Below, piece after piece: positions 29,003 through 38,539 of a DNA stretch of 64,000 nt (position 1 is the first letter of the stretch; every line of letters begins with the position of its first letter). The notes beneath the pieces were generated by a model. It searched no databases, was not told the origin of the DNA, and was given only the letters and a program-made list of their open reading frames with translations. The position numbers were made by a program, and so were the translations under genes. This DNA comes from an uncultured Alphaproteobacteria bacterium. Lineage in GTDB: Bacteria > Pseudomonadota > Alphaproteobacteria > UBA11222. The stretch covers positions 186,001 to 250,000 of the forward strand of contig CAMYID010000023.1 of the NCBI GenBank assembly GCA_947258435.1, written 5' to 3'.

Positions 29003-30796
29003 CTAGGGCGAAGCCAACAGATCAAAGACATCCGCATTGGGTGATTTACCCATCATATGCACCTGATGCCACACAGCGTAGAACAACAACGCCCATGCGG
29101 CATTTCCCGCGCGTTTAGGTGCCTGCCCCCGTGCCAGCGCTGCAAACAACGCTTCAACGGCGGCAGGCTTGCATATTTCCGCAATCCCCGGCTGCGCGGC
29201 AATCAGCGGCCCTGCTTGCCCAGCCTCCTGCGCAAGCCATTCGGCAACCGGTACGGTAAACCCCCGCTTGGGTGAAAACGGTTCGGCCTGCGGCAGATGT
29301 TTTTCGAGCCATCGTCGCAGTAGATATTTCCCTTTGCCCCGACCTTTGCCCCTTTGCCGCCCGACCTTCAGATGATCGGGCAGACAAAAGGCAAGTTCCG
29401 CCACAACAGGGTCAAGCAGCGGCGTGCGCCCCTCAAGCCCGTGCGCCATCAGACAACGATCGAGCTTGATCAGCAGATCATGTGGCAACCAATCTGCGCA
29501 ATCAACCGCCTGGGCCTGTTGCAGACGGCTATACCGCGAGGTCGACACGCGCCCCTGCGCCGCGGCAATGCCATCGCGCCAATTCGGGGTTTCGTGCCGC
29601 AAGACCCCCAATCCATCCATGATCCCCCGCGCGCGCATGGTTCGCCCGCCGAACAGAAGAGGTCGCAAGACACTGCGATAGCGCCCATATCCGGCAAACA
29701 GCTCGTCGCCCCCCTCACCGCACAACACGACCTTCAATTCCCGCGCAGCCTCTGCCGCCAGAATATAGGTGGGCAAAATTGCATAATCAGCAACCGGATC
29801 ATCCACAAATGCTGCAATTTCGGGCAGAAGCTCCCACAGATGGCGGGATGTCACCTCCACCTCGACATGCTCTGCCCCGACCTGGCGTGCCAAATTACGC
29901 GCATGCGCCCGTTCGTCATGAACACCGGTGCCGGGAAAGCCGGCGGTGAAGGCACGTACCGGCTGATCATTGAGCCGCGCCATACAGGCAAGGATCACAG
30001 ATGAGTCAATCCCGCCGGAAAGAAACAACCCATAAGGCACATCGGACCGCTGATGAACCATCACACTATCCATCAATGCCGCATCCAGTGCCTGCAGTGC
30101 CGTCGCCTCATCCCGCGCAACAATGCCTTTTTCGGGAAGCGCGGGCCGAGAGGTCCTTTCAACCACGCTCCCTTCCGAAACAACCAGCGTTTCACCGGGC
30201 ATCAGGCGATTTATCTGTGTAAAGACCGTATTTCTGCCGGTGGTAAACTGCAGCTGCAGCAATTCCTGCGCCTTGTCCTCCCGCACCTGAGGCGAGACCA
30301 GCCCGGTGGCAATAATCGCGCCCGGTTCGGAGGCAAACAGAAAACCCTGCCCGGTCTCCGCATAGTAAAGCGGTTTTATGCCAAACGGGTCGCGTGATAG
30401 TAAAAGCCGGTTTTCATTCGGATCATATAATGCAATGCCAAACATGCCGCGCAAATAGTCCGCATAGTCGGTACCGAAAGCGCGGTAGAGGAAAAGCGGT
30501 GGTTCGCAATCGGACCGTGTCTGCAAGGGGAAATCGGGAAACTGCGCAATCAACTCGCGGTAGTTGTAGATTTCACCATTGGCGACGAGCGCTGCACCAT
30601 CGGGTTCATAAAAGGGCTGATCCCCGGTCTCAAGATCGATGATTGCAAGCCGGGTGTGCACCATACCCAAACCCGCCGCACGGTACCGCCCCTCGCCATC
30701 GGGACCGCGATGCCCAAGCGCATCGATAAGCGCGCCCAGCACTGCTTCAGACGGTGCGCTGCCATCGCGTGTCATCATGCCGCCGATACCGCACAT
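29003..30796 (-). CDS. Asparagine synthase (glutamine-hydrolysing)-type amidotransferase
   Basis: A 597-aa AsnB-fold enzyme. The N-terminal glutaminase has the catalytic Cys2 (MCGIGG), followed by LGHRGPDGEG and LVANGEIYNY. The synthetase domain carries the PP-loop LFLSGGIDSSV and GEGGDELFAGYGRY. It could make asparagine, but it is the last gene of a glycosyltransferase operon, overlapping the GT4 gene by one base (TGATG), so amidation of a sugar acid in a surface glycan, as for WbpS-like enzymes, is at least as likely. All catalytic motifs are intact. Confidence 0.88.
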   Translation of the reverse strand: MCGIGGMMTRDGSAPSEAVLGALIDALGHRGPDGEGRYRAAGLGMVHTRLAIIDLETGDQPFYEPDGAALVANGEIYNYRELIAQFPDFPLQTRSDCEPPLFLYRAFGTDYADYLRGMFGIALYDPNENRLLLSRDPFGIKPLYYAETGQGFLFASEPGAIIATGLVSPQVREDKAQELLQLQFTTGRNTVFTQINRLMPGETLVVSEGSVVERTSRPALPEKGIVARDEATALQALDAALMDSVMVHQRSDVPYGLFLSGGIDSSVILACMARLNDQPVRAFTAGFPGTGVHDERAHARNLARQVGAEHVEVEVTSRHLWELLPEIAAFVDDPVADYAILPTYILAAEAARELKVVLCGEGGDELFAGYGRYRSVLRPLLFGGRTMRARGIMDGLGVLRHETPNWRDGIAAAQGRVSTSRYSRLQQAQAVDCADWLPHDLLIKLDRCLMAHGLEGRTPLLDPVVAELAFCLPDHLKVGRQRGKGRGKGKYLLRRWLEKHLPQAEPFSPKRGFTVPVAEWLAQEAGQAGPLIAAQPGIAEICKPAAVEALFAALARGQAPKRAGNAAWALLFYAVWHQVHMMGKSPNADVFDLLASP

Positions 30797-31830
30797 CAGC
30801 CAGCCACCTTTTCGAAAAAGCGCACATACCGGTCGACGACCATATCCTCAGTAAACTGAGCCATATAGGATTGATAACCGCGGTCCGCGATCTGTCGTGC
30901 AAAATCCCGATCGTCAATCAACCGGCCGATTGCACGCGCCAATGCCGGTGCATCTTCAGGCGGCACCAGCAAACCGTCTTTTCCGTCCGCGATCAGGAAT
31001 TGCGGTCCCGCCGCACGCGCGGCGACAACCGGGCAACGCTGCGCCCAGCCCTCAATCACCACATTGCCGAGCGGCTCTATCCGCGAGGGGCAGACAAGAA
31101 TATCGGCGGTCGCACGCAATGTGGCACCATCTTCGCGCCACCCCAGAAAGCGAATGCGGTCAGCCACGCCCATGGATTGGGCCTGTTCCTGCAAGGTTTG
31201 TCTTTCGGGGCCCTCGCCCGCGATCCACAAGAAGCTGCCGGGCAAATCGACCATTGCCGCGATCAGGACATCGAAGGCCTTGTTCTGATGCAGCCTTCCC
31301 ATCGCAAGCAGCAAAGGAACGCCGTCAGGGGTTGAAAATGTGCTGCGCGCCAGCGGGGGCGCGGTTTCGGCATTCACGAAATTCGGCAGATAATGTGCCT
31401 TGTTTTCAGGGCAGCCCGCGCGCACAAGATAATCAACGATATCGGGTGTGTTACCGATCAGATGATCGCATCCGCGGTAATATTTGAGCGGATAATACCC
31501 CCCAAGCCGCGCGCAATAGACAGGTCGCGCATCCACAGTCTTGCGCGGTAATTTATCGCTCGCACGGCTCATCCAGCTTAACACGATATCGGGATCAAAT
31601 GCGGTAAGCTGGCGCCGCAAAGCGGCGCGCGTCCGAAAATCAAGCTTTCCGCCAAACGGTAACTCCGCCACCGTCAGCCCTTCCGCGCATAGTCTGGCCG
31701 CGCGTGCTGCATCCTTCCTGATCGCCAGTTGCTGCGTCATTCCCCGGCGCGCCAGAGCAATGGTCAGACGCTCGAAAAAAAGCTCTGCCCCGCCCTGCGA
31801 ACTGCCCGCCATTACCTGAAAGATACGCAT
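30796..31830 (-). CDS. Glycosyltransferase, GT4-like
   Basis: A 344-aa GT-B enzyme that transfers a sugar from a nucleotide sugar. The N-terminus MAGSSQGGAELFFERL is the acceptor-side loop of GT4 enzymes, and EPLGNVVIEGW is the EX7E-type donor site, with LGWREDGATLRATADILVCPSR before it. The acceptor is unknown; context points to lipopolysaccharide core or a capsule-like glycan. It is separated from the GT2 gene by six bases and overlaps the amidotransferase gene by one base. Confidence 0.9.
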   Translation of the reverse strand: MRIFQVMAGSSQGGAELFFERLTIALARRGMTQQLAIRKDAARAARLCAEGLTVAELPFGGKLDFRTRAALRRQLTAFDPDIVLSWMSRASDKLPRKTVDARPVYCARLGGYYPLKYYRGCDHLIGNTPDIVDYLVRAGCPENKAHYLPNFVNAETAPPLARSTFSTPDGVPLLLAMGRLHQNKAFDVLIAAMVDLPGSFLWIAGEGPERQTLQEQAQSMGVADRIRFLGWREDGATLRATADILVCPSRIEPLGNVVIEGWAQRCPVVAARAAGPQFLIADGKDGLLVPPEDAPALARAIGRLIDDRDFARQIADRGYQSYMAQFTEDMVVDRYVRFFEKVAG

Positions 31831-31836
31831 GCGCGG

Positions 31837-32610
31837 CTAGCGCCCCTCTTCTTCAGCAATTTTCGCTTTCAGATAGGACACCAGAGGATAAGTTGCTGAA
31901 AACAATGCAAGAAGCAGCCCGAAATGTTTTTCACGATAGCCCTTGCGGCTGATATAGGACTTCCAGAAACGCGAGATGATGCGGCGCAGATTATTCGCAA
32001 GCGATCCGATCTCCCCCGACGCCCGCAGATCGGCCGCACGCGCCGTCGTATAACGGTCAAAGCGCGCAATCATGTCGGAAATATCGTCATCGACAAGATG
32101 ATCGATCGGCGTTTCAAGCCATCGGCGCGGCCCGTCCAGCGCAATCTTGGGGTGTACAAGCTGATCGCCCCAGTGCTTCGCCCCCTTTGTGAACAGTCGC
32201 GGGCCAGCGCTTGCGCCGTTATAGGCGCCCCAGCCATAACGCACCAGCCGATCGCCGATATAATTGTCGAACCTGATCAGAAAGTAACCCGGTGCGGCGG
32301 AGGCAATCACACGCCTCACCTCTTCGGCCAGCGCATCGGGCACCCTTTCATCTGCATCAACCTCAAGCACCCACGGCCCCGCGCAGGCCGCAATCCCCGC
32401 ATTCCGCCGCGGCCCTTCCAGCGGCCAGGCCCCTTCCACGATCCGGGCACCGGCGGCTTGCGCAATGTCACGGCTTTTATCTGTACACCGATCAAGAACG
32501 ACAACCACTTCATCTGCAAACTGCAACCGCGCAAGACAGTCGGGCAAATGCGTTTCTTCGTTATGCGCCACAACAAGCGCACTTATTGCCGCTGCGTTGC
32601 CGTCACTCAT
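31837..32610 (-). CDS. Glycosyltransferase family 2 protein, WaaE/KdtX-like
   Basis: A 257-aa GT-A enzyme. It starts ISALVVAHNEETHLPDCLARL, has VVVLDRCTDKSRDIA and the metal-binding-type EVDADERVP, then RLFTKGAKHWGDQLVHPKI and a Lys/Arg-rich C-terminus that may touch the membrane. This pattern resembles WaaE/KdtX-type LPS core glucosyltransferases. It overlaps the GT9 gene by four bases (ATGA), so the two are translated together. Confidence 0.88.
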   Translation of the reverse strand: MSDGNAAAISALVVAHNEETHLPDCLARLQFADEVVVVLDRCTDKSRDIAQAAGARIVEGAWPLEGPRRNAGIAACAGPWVLEVDADERVPDALAEEVRRVIASAAPGYFLIRFDNYIGDRLVRYGWGAYNGASAGPRLFTKGAKHWGDQLVHPKIALDGPRRWLETPIDHLVDDDISDMIARFDRYTTARAADLRASGEIGSLANNLRRIISRFWKSYISRKGYREKHFGLLLALFSATYPLVSYLKAKIAEEEGR

Positions 32611-33593
32611 CGGGCAACCTGCGCATGCGTATCTGTCGCCGAAACGGAAATTTTTTCAAGCAACTCGGAAACCGCCGCTTCAACCCGTTCAACCGGCAGC
32701 GAAGTCATATGGCACTGATCCGACAGATGGTTATAGCCCGGCGCGCCGATAATTTCCCCAAAACTCTGCGTACCGCGCACGGCCATGGCATATGTGCCCC
32801 ATGGCCCATAGTGATTTTCACGGCTGGGCCCGAACAATCCGATTGTCGGCACACCTGCGGTCGCCGCCAGATGCATCAGCCCCGAATCATTGCCGATATA
32901 GAGCGTTGCGTGCCGTAAACAGGCATAGGCGGTCAGCAGGTCAATCTTGCCGACAAGATCGATGACCTGCCCTTTGGGTAACGCATTGACAAGCGGCGCG
33001 GCCATCGCCTGTTCACCAGGGCCGCCAAAAATGGCAATGCGTGCGCCGCTGAACGGCCCGGAGGACGCGATCAAACGCTGCGCAAGTGTAACAAAGCGGT
33101 CTATGGGCCATTGTTTGCCTACCCAGTTCGCCGTCGGTCCCAGGGCCAGCAGTGAACCGCCTTCCGGGCATAGTTCCGCAGCTCTGGCAATCCGTTCCGC
33201 ACCGCACCAAAGCCGTGGCTGGGGCGGCGCATCAAGGTGATAAGCCAAGCCGATCTGCACCACTTTATGCGCATCGCTTTGTTGTGAGCGATGAACCAGC
33301 CGCCTTTTGCACGAAAGCAGCCAGGCAATAGCCGAACCGCGCAAATCGACAATAATATCCCAGCGATGCAACAGGCATTGCAGCCAGAGCTTGCGCCAAT
33401 GCCCGGCAAGGGGGCGTTTATCAAGTGCAATAATCCGGTCAAGCCGCGGCATATCCTCAAACAAGGGCGCCGCTGCCGGCCCCGCCGCAACCGTAAAACG
33501 CGCGGTGCGATACTGATCCGCAAGCTGCGCAAGCAGGCCGCTCGATAAAATCGCGTCGCCAATCCGGTTGGAAGTGATAAAGAGAATTTTCAT
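32607..33593 (-). CDS. Glycosyltransferase family 9 (ADP-heptose:LPS heptosyltransferase-like)
   Basis: A 328-aa GT-B enzyme and first gene of the four-gene glycan operon. The N-terminal MKILFITSNRIGDAILSSGLL and the C-terminal YIGNDSGLMHLAATAGVPTIGLFGPS are GT9 hallmarks; LGPTANWVGKQWP lies between. GT9 proteins add heptose to the LPS inner core, though donor identity can vary. ATG 33593 is chosen over the track start 20 codons upstream because it gives the family N-terminus. The ribosome site is weak (AGGA about 14 bases upstream). Confidence 0.9.
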   Translation of the reverse strand: MKILFITSNRIGDAILSSGLLAQLADQYRTARFTVAAGPAAAPLFEDMPRLDRIIALDKRPLAGHWRKLWLQCLLHRWDIIVDLRGSAIAWLLSCKRRLVHRSQQSDAHKVVQIGLAYHLDAPPQPRLWCGAERIARAAELCPEGGSLLALGPTANWVGKQWPIDRFVTLAQRLIASSGPFSGARIAIFGGPGEQAMAAPLVNALPKGQVIDLVGKIDLLTAYACLRHATLYIGNDSGLMHLAATAGVPTIGLFGPSRENHYGPWGTYAMAVRGTQSFGEIIGAPGYNHLSDQCHMTSLPVERVEAAVSELLEKISVSATDTHAQVAR

Positions 33594-33778
33594 GCCGCGC
33601 TTACATCCTGCTCTTCTGACAGAAAGCGCAGGCTTTTGTTTGGTTGCAATCACGCTTATCTGTTAGCAAAGAATATCAGCCTGATAGTAAGGCACCGATT
33701 GCTGAAACCGAATCTTGTCTTACAATCAGTTTAGCACATGCAACCTTTTAAATGCGCGATGAACCAGAGCGGACGGCG

Positions 33779-34717
33779 ATGACAGCGATGATATTTTGCA
33801 CCCTGAAAAATCGCGGTGTTCTGGAAATTTCCGGTCCCGACGCACGCGACTTCCTGCAGGGCATCATTTCCAATGATATCACCTCGCTTGGTCCGGACCA
33901 TGCCCTTTATGCCGCGCTGCTGACACCTCAAGGCAAATTTCTGTTCGACTTCTTTCTTATGGAGACAGAGGGCGGAATACTGCTCGATGGGGAACATGAC
34001 AGGATCGCTGCACTGGAAAAACGCCTCAAATTCTACAAATTACGGGCGGATGTCACGATTACCGATCGTCGTGATGAATATGACATTTATGCGCTGTTCG
34101 GCGACAATGCGGCCGATCTTGTTGGCTTGACGGACAAACCCGCCGCCGCGACTTCCGACATGGCGGGGCCGCGCTACGTTGATCCCCGGCTTGCGGCCAT
34201 GGGAGTGCGCTTTGCCCTGCGCCGTGACAGGCTAGCTGAGCTACAGGCAACATTCCCCGAACTGCCCGCGCTGCGCGCCGATGATGAGGGGTTGGCAGCC
34301 TATGACGCGTGGCGTATCACGAACGGCCTCGCCGATGGCAGCCGCGACATCGCCGTTGAAAAATACTTTCTGCTGGAGGCGAATTTCGACGCGCTGGCCG
34401 GCGTCGACTTCAAAAAGGGGTGCTATGTCGGGCAGGAACTCGTATCCCGAATGAAGCATCGCAATGCGGTGCGCAGACGCATTCTTCCGGTCAGCACCCA
34501 AGGCACGCTGCCAGCGCCACAAACACCGATTGTGACACAAGACGGGCGCGAGGCCGGCACATTGCTTACCGGTTCGGGCAATCGGGCACTGGCCTATCTT
34601 CGTCTGGAAAAGCTCGATCAGCCGCTTGCCGCGGGCGACGCATCCCTATGCGTTGAAATTCCCGCATGGCTGCGCCCCTTCATTGCCGACAGCCAGAATG
34701 GCGGAAGCGGCCAATGA
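33779..34717 (+). CDS. ygfZ: Folate-binding YgfZ-type protein
   Basis: A 312-aa homologue of the glycine-cleavage T protein that supports repair or assembly of certain Fe-S enzymes, in a folate-dependent way. The signature KGCYVGQELVSRMKHR holds the conserved Cys. The N-terminal GPDARDFLQGIISNDI is also typical. ATG 33779 follows AGAGCGGA; ATG 33788 is equally possible and the track ATG at 33752 lacks a ribosome site. It overlaps tag by four bases. An Fe-S maintenance gene is notable in a window with several Fe-S oxidoreductases. Confidence 0.92.
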   Translation: MTAMIFCTLKNRGVLEISGPDARDFLQGIISNDITSLGPDHALYAALLTPQGKFLFDFFLMETEGGILLDGEHDRIAALEKRLKFYKLRADVTITDRRDEYDIYALFGDNAADLVGLTDKPAAATSDMAGPRYVDPRLAAMGVRFALRRDRLAELQATFPELPALRADDEGLAAYDAWRITNGLADGSRDIAVEKYFLLEANFDALAGVDFKKGCYVGQELVSRMKHRNAVRRRILPVSTQGTLPAPQTPIVTQDGREAGTLLTGSGNRALAYLRLEKLDQPLAAGDASLCVEIPAWLRPFIADSQNGGSGQ

Positions 34718-35289
34718 CACCGATCCGATGCCCCTGGCCGGGCCAGGACCCGCTTTATCTTGCCTATCATGATGAGGAATGGGGCGTGCCGGAACGGGAT
34801 GACCGGGCCTTGTTTGAAAAGCTGACGCTTGATGGATTTCAGGCCGGCCTGTCCTGGATCACGATATTACGCAAGCGTGAAGGTTTCCGGGCAGCCTTTG
34901 AAGGGTTCGACCCCGAGCTGATTGCCCGTTTCGACGCACAGAAGGTCACTACATTGCTGAATGACGCGAATATTGTCCGCCATCGTGGCAAAATCGATGC
35001 CACGATCGGCAATGCACAGGCCTATCTGAGGTTGATGGAAGGGGGCGGTTTTGCAAATTATCTGTGGCGATTTGTCGACCATCACCCCATACAGAATCGC
35101 TGGAAATCCCTGTCGGATGTGCCGGCGGCGACGGATTTGAGCACGGCCATCTCGAAAGATCTGAAAAAGCGTGGCTTCCGCTTTGTCGGCCCAACCGTCA
35201 TCTATGCCTTCATGCAGGCGGTCGGTATGGTGAATGACCATCTGGAAAGCTGTTTCCGCCATAAAGAATGTGCAGCGCTTGCCCATTGA
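34714..35289 (+). CDS. tag: DNA-3-methyladenine glycosylase I
   Basis: Tag excises 3-methyladenine from alkylated DNA. The 191-aa product starts MTPIRCPWPG and contains YHDEEWGVPERDDRALFEKLTLDGFQAGLSWITIL, typical of Tag, plus GFRFVGPTVIYAFMQAVGMVNDH. The Cys near the N-terminus and the C-terminal His/Cys cluster (NDHLESCFRHKEC) fit the zinc site. The start ATG overlaps the ygfZ stop (ATGA), so the track ORF start 16 codons upstream is rejected. It converges on motA. Confidence 0.95.
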   Translation: MTPIRCPWPGQDPLYLAYHDEEWGVPERDDRALFEKLTLDGFQAGLSWITILRKREGFRAAFEGFDPELIARFDAQKVTTLLNDANIVRHRGKIDATIGNAQAYLRLMEGGGFANYLWRFVDHHPIQNRWKSLSDVPAATDLSTAISKDLKKRGFRFVGPTVIYAFMQAVGMVNDHLESCFRHKECAALAH

Positions 35290-35365
35290 GCAGGCCGTGC
35301 CACATAAACATCTGAAACGTGGCAATATCTGAACCGCAGCCAGATCCCACCAGCAGTTGTGGGCG

Positions 35366-36241
35366 TCAGGCAGCAACTTCGGGCGGAATGGCGTCCAGCG
35401 CTTCTTCAAGCTCAGCAAAGCTTGGCTGGATATGGCTTGGTACGCTGCCACGGCCGATCTCAACAGAAATCTGCGGTGCATTGCCATGCAGATGCGCAAC
35501 CAGCATATCGCGGATGATGTGATAAAATTGCGCGTCTTCCTCTTCGACCTGCGTCAGGCGCGAGGCAAACGGTCCGACAAACCCATATGCCAGAAACACC
35601 CCGAGAAAGGTTCCAACCAGCGCGCCACCGATCATCTTGCCCAGAACCTCGACCGGCTCATTGATACTGCCCATTGTCTTGATCACGCCAAGCACCGCCG
35701 CAACAATCCCGAGCGCGGGCAACGCATCTGCCATATTCTGCACAGCATGGGCAGGGCCATGCGCCTCATGATGGTGTTTTTCGATCTGCTTTTCGATCAT
35801 ATCCTCGACCTGATGCGGATCTTCAAGGTTCATCGTAATCATCCGCAAGGTGTCGCAGATCAGATCAAGCGCGAAATGATCCGCCATAATCTTGGGATAA
35901 TTTGAAAAAATAGCGCTTTCATGCGGGTTTTCGATATGCGACTCGAGCGCCATGGCACCCTTTGTCTTCATGGTTTTGGTCAACAGAAACAGCAGACACA
36001 GCAGATCGCGATAGTCATCCTCGCTCCATTTCGGACCACCGAAGATTTTCCCGAACCCGCCAGCCGTTTTTTTGATGATATCCATGCCGTTACTGATCAG
36101 AAAGGCGCCGACACCGGCACCCAGAATCATCATCAGTTCAAAAGGTGCGGCCTGCAGAATCGGCATTAATTTGCCGCCCGCCAGCAAAAAGCCACCGAAA
36201 ACCATCACAAACACGCAGACGATGCCGCCAATCGCAAGCAT
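35366..36241 (-). CDS. motA: Flagellar motor stator protein MotA
   Basis: MotA forms, with MotB, the proton-driven stator that turns the flagellum. The 291-aa protein has four membrane helices, at about 5-25, 34-51, 171-190 and 203-225, with a large cytoplasmic loop. The conserved prolines are present in ALPALGIVAAVLGV and GFVGPFASRL, and the cytoplasmic ALESHIENP block corresponds to the rotor-contact region. No motB or other flagellar gene is in the window; separate motA and motB loci are known in Alphaproteobacteria. The 107 bp upstream presumably hold its promoter. Confidence 0.95.
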   Translation of the reverse strand: MLAIGGIVCVFVMVFGGFLLAGGKLMPILQAAPFELMMILGAGVGAFLISNGMDIIKKTAGGFGKIFGGPKWSEDDYRDLLCLLFLLTKTMKTKGAMALESHIENPHESAIFSNYPKIMADHFALDLICDTLRMITMNLEDPHQVEDMIEKQIEKHHHEAHGPAHAVQNMADALPALGIVAAVLGVIKTMGSINEPVEVLGKMIGGALVGTFLGVFLAYGFVGPFASRLTQVEEEDAQFYHIIRDMLVAHLHGNAPQISVEIGRGSVPSHIQPSFAELEEALDAIPPEVAA

Positions 36242-36348
36242 AATTCACCGCTTAAATTACCGGGCCAAAATCAAGCCCATCCATATGCCACCCCCGCTAG
36301 CAGGGCATGGCATATGGTTAAGGGTGAATGCCTAATATTCGGCTAACG

Positions 36349-37197
36349 TCAGCTCTTGATCAGATCGCCAAATTGTTTGGCCATGGATTCCCCTATCCGG
36401 CCAACGCCCTGGCGCTGCTCGCGCCCGGCTGTCAGTGCGCCATCCACGGCAATCGCCTGACCGCTGACGAAGGTCGAATCATCGCTGGCCAGAAACAGCG
36501 CTGTCCTGGCGATGTCGGAGGGTAGTCCGGAACGCTTGATCGGCTGAAACTTGTCGAGCACATTCTCCATCAGCTTGGCACTCTGATCGGCAAGCTGCGT
36601 CGGCAGCCCCATACCGCGCCCGAAAATCGAGGTCGCAATCCCGCCCGGACAGATCGCATTGACGCGGATGTTGTCCTTGCCCAGCTCAAGCGCGACCGAC
36701 TTCGTCAGATGCACGACAGCCGCCTTGCAGGCGCTGTAAATATGCGGGCCAAACCCGCCTTGCAGTCCGGCTACGCTGGCGGTGCTGATGATACTTCCTG
36801 ACTTCTGTTCCTTCATGATCGGGGCGGCATATTTCATCCCGAGCACCACACCCTTCAAAAGGACCCCGACAGTCTTGTCGAATCCTTCCATATCAATTTC
36901 CTGAATTTCACCGGACACACCGCCAATGCCCGCATTATTGAAAATGCAGTCGAGCCGGCCGAATTTGGAAACCGCCAGATCCACGGCGCCCTTCACCTCT
37001 TCCTCCACACTGACATCTGTATGGTGATAAGCGAGATTGGAACCAAAATCGGCAGCCATCTGCGCACCTTTTTCATCCAGGATATCCGCGACAACGACTT
37101 TCGCGCCTTCTTCGAGAAAAAGCTCGACCGTTCCACGGCCCATCCCGCTTGTACCGCCGGTGATCACGGCAACCTTGCCGGCCATTCTTCCTGACAT
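36349..37197 (-). CDS. SDR family oxidoreductase
   Basis: A 282-aa classical short-chain dehydrogenase. The coenzyme motif is TGGTSGMGRG (about 13-22) with an acidic residue after the second strand (VVVADI), which suggests NAD preference. NNAG is present, the catalytic Ser lies in STASVAG and the active-site YSACK in IYSACKAAV. The C-terminal tail after DGALTAG is about 25 residues longer than usual. The substrate is unknown. It is divergent from the DUF1491-SDR-GST group. Confidence 0.9.
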   Translation of the reverse strand: MSGRMAGKVAVITGGTSGMGRGTVELFLEEGAKVVVADILDEKGAQMAADFGSNLAYHHTDVSVEEEVKGAVDLAVSKFGRLDCIFNNAGIGGVSGEIQEIDMEGFDKTVGVLLKGVVLGMKYAAPIMKEQKSGSIISTASVAGLQGGFGPHIYSACKAAVVHLTKSVALELGKDNIRVNAICPGGIATSIFGRGMGLPTQLADQSAKLMENVLDKFQPIKRSGLPSDIARTALFLASDDSTFVSGQAIAVDGALTAGREQRQGVGRIGESMAKQFGDLIKS

Positions 37198-37313
37198 ATG
37201 TCCTGCTCCCTTGTGTCAATTTCAATTTGCCGTACCTTATCAGCTTGCATCCTAAAGTCAGAGTGCAATCAGCGCCGCAAACCAAACGCCATGAAGAGGG
37301 AAAATCCACCGTG

Positions 37314-37658
37314 ATGGGATATGACGAACCGCGCTTGACCGCCGCAATGTGGGTCAGCGCCCATATAAGGCGCTGCATGTCGGTCGGCATCCCGGCGGTG
37401 CTTGTGCAGCGGGGCGATGATCAGGCCGGCACCGTTCTGATAAAATGGAACCGGTTTTCAGGCGGCTGTCAGGTGTTGACCCCGACCCGCGACAGCGATG
37501 GGCGACGGATCTGGATTCGCGGTACGGGCGAGGATGCGGTCGATGAACAAACAGCCGATGCCTATGTCGCCCGGCAACTGAAAAACGACCCGGATCTCTG
37601 GGTGCTTGAAATTGAGGATTTCGACGGTCGTTACGAGCTTGGGGAACCAATCAGATAA
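37314..37658 (+). CDS. DUF1491 family protein
   Basis: A 114-aa protein of an alphaproteobacterial family of unknown function. Recognisable parts are RLTAAMWVSAHIRRC, GIPAVLVQRGDDQAGTVLIKW, and the C-terminal ARQLKNDPDLWVLEIEDFDGR. No signal peptide or membrane segment. The track begins 29 codons upstream; ATG 37314 is preferred because the family N-terminus begins close to RLTAAMWV, with GAGGGAAAA about a dozen bases before it. It is the first of three rightward genes. Confidence 0.87.
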   Translation: MGYDEPRLTAAMWVSAHIRRCMSVGIPAVLVQRGDDQAGTVLIKWNRFSGGCQVLTPTRDSDGRRIWIRGTGEDAVDEQTADAYVARQLKNDPDLWVLEIEDFDGRYELGEPIR

Positions 37659-37704
37659 CAAGTAATAGCCGCAGCCGGCGGCCAAAAATGTGTGGGAACC
37701 GATC

Positions 37705-38517
37705 ATGGATCTAGGGATTGCAGGAAAAACAGTACTCGTCACCGGCAGCAGCCGCGGCACGGGAGAAGCGATTGCACAGGGCTTTGCCGCTGAAGGCGCG
37801 CATATACTGGTGCATGGGCTCGCGCGCGGCGATGCCGAACCGGTTGCCGCCGCCCTCAATGAGGCGGGCCATAAGGCAAGCGCCATCGGTGGCGATATCA
37901 CGACCGAGGCGGGCGCCGCCGCGGCGGCGGAAGACGCGCTTGCCGCCGCTGCGGGCAGGATCGATATCCTGATCAACAATTACGGCACGGGAGAGCGCGG
38001 CTTCTGGTTCGATGAAAGAACAGACAGCAATGCCTGGATCGATGTTTATCAGAAGAATGTTCTGTCGGCGATGCGTATGATCCGCACACTGACACCGCAG
38101 ATGAAAATGCGCGGATGGGGCCGCATCATTCAGCTTGGTACCATCGGTTCAACCATGCCAAACGCCCGGATGCCGCACTATTATGCCTCCAAAGGCGCGC
38201 TGGCGAATATGACCGTCAGCCTGATGCTGGAATTGGCGGAAACCGGCATCACCGTGAATACAGTCAGCCCCGGCCTGATCAAAACCCGCGAAGTCGAAGC
38301 CATGTACCGCAAAATTGCGGCAGAGCGCGATTGGGGCGATGACTGGCGCGAAATTGAACGGCATGTGATGCGCGAGTTCATGGGCAACCCGACAGGCCGC
38401 ATCGCGCTGACGTCGGAAGTCGCCGATCTTGTCCTTTTCCTTGCCAGCGACCGTGCCGCGATGATCAACGGCATGAATATCCGCATTGATGGCGGCGGCG
38501 CACGCATGGTGAGCTAA
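37705..38517 (+). CDS. SDR family oxidoreductase
   Basis: A 270-aa classical SDR with TGSSRGTGEA at about 12-21, NNYG in place of NNAG, LGTIGS holding the catalytic Ser, and YYASKGAL holding Tyr and Lys. The Arg/His after the second strand (VHGLARG) suggests NADP. The substrate is unknown. ATG 37705 follows GGGAACC. It is followed 22 bases later by a GST gene, a pairing seen in detoxification or aromatic-degradation loci, but no pathway can be named. Confidence 0.9.
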   Translation: MDLGIAGKTVLVTGSSRGTGEAIAQGFAAEGAHILVHGLARGDAEPVAAALNEAGHKASAIGGDITTEAGAAAAAEDALAAAAGRIDILINNYGTGERGFWFDERTDSNAWIDVYQKNVLSAMRMIRTLTPQMKMRGWGRIIQLGTIGSTMPNARMPHYYASKGALANMTVSLMLELAETGITVNTVSPGLIKTREVEAMYRKIAAERDWGDDWREIERHVMREFMGNPTGRIALTSEVADLVLFLASDRAAMINGMNIRIDGGGARMVS

Positions 38518-38539
38518 CCGCAAAATGAAGGAGACGACG

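Noticed and set aside
35366-36241. motA without motB taken as a broken motility locus
   Set aside because: Separate motA and motB are known in Alphaproteobacteria; nothing in motA itself looks damaged.
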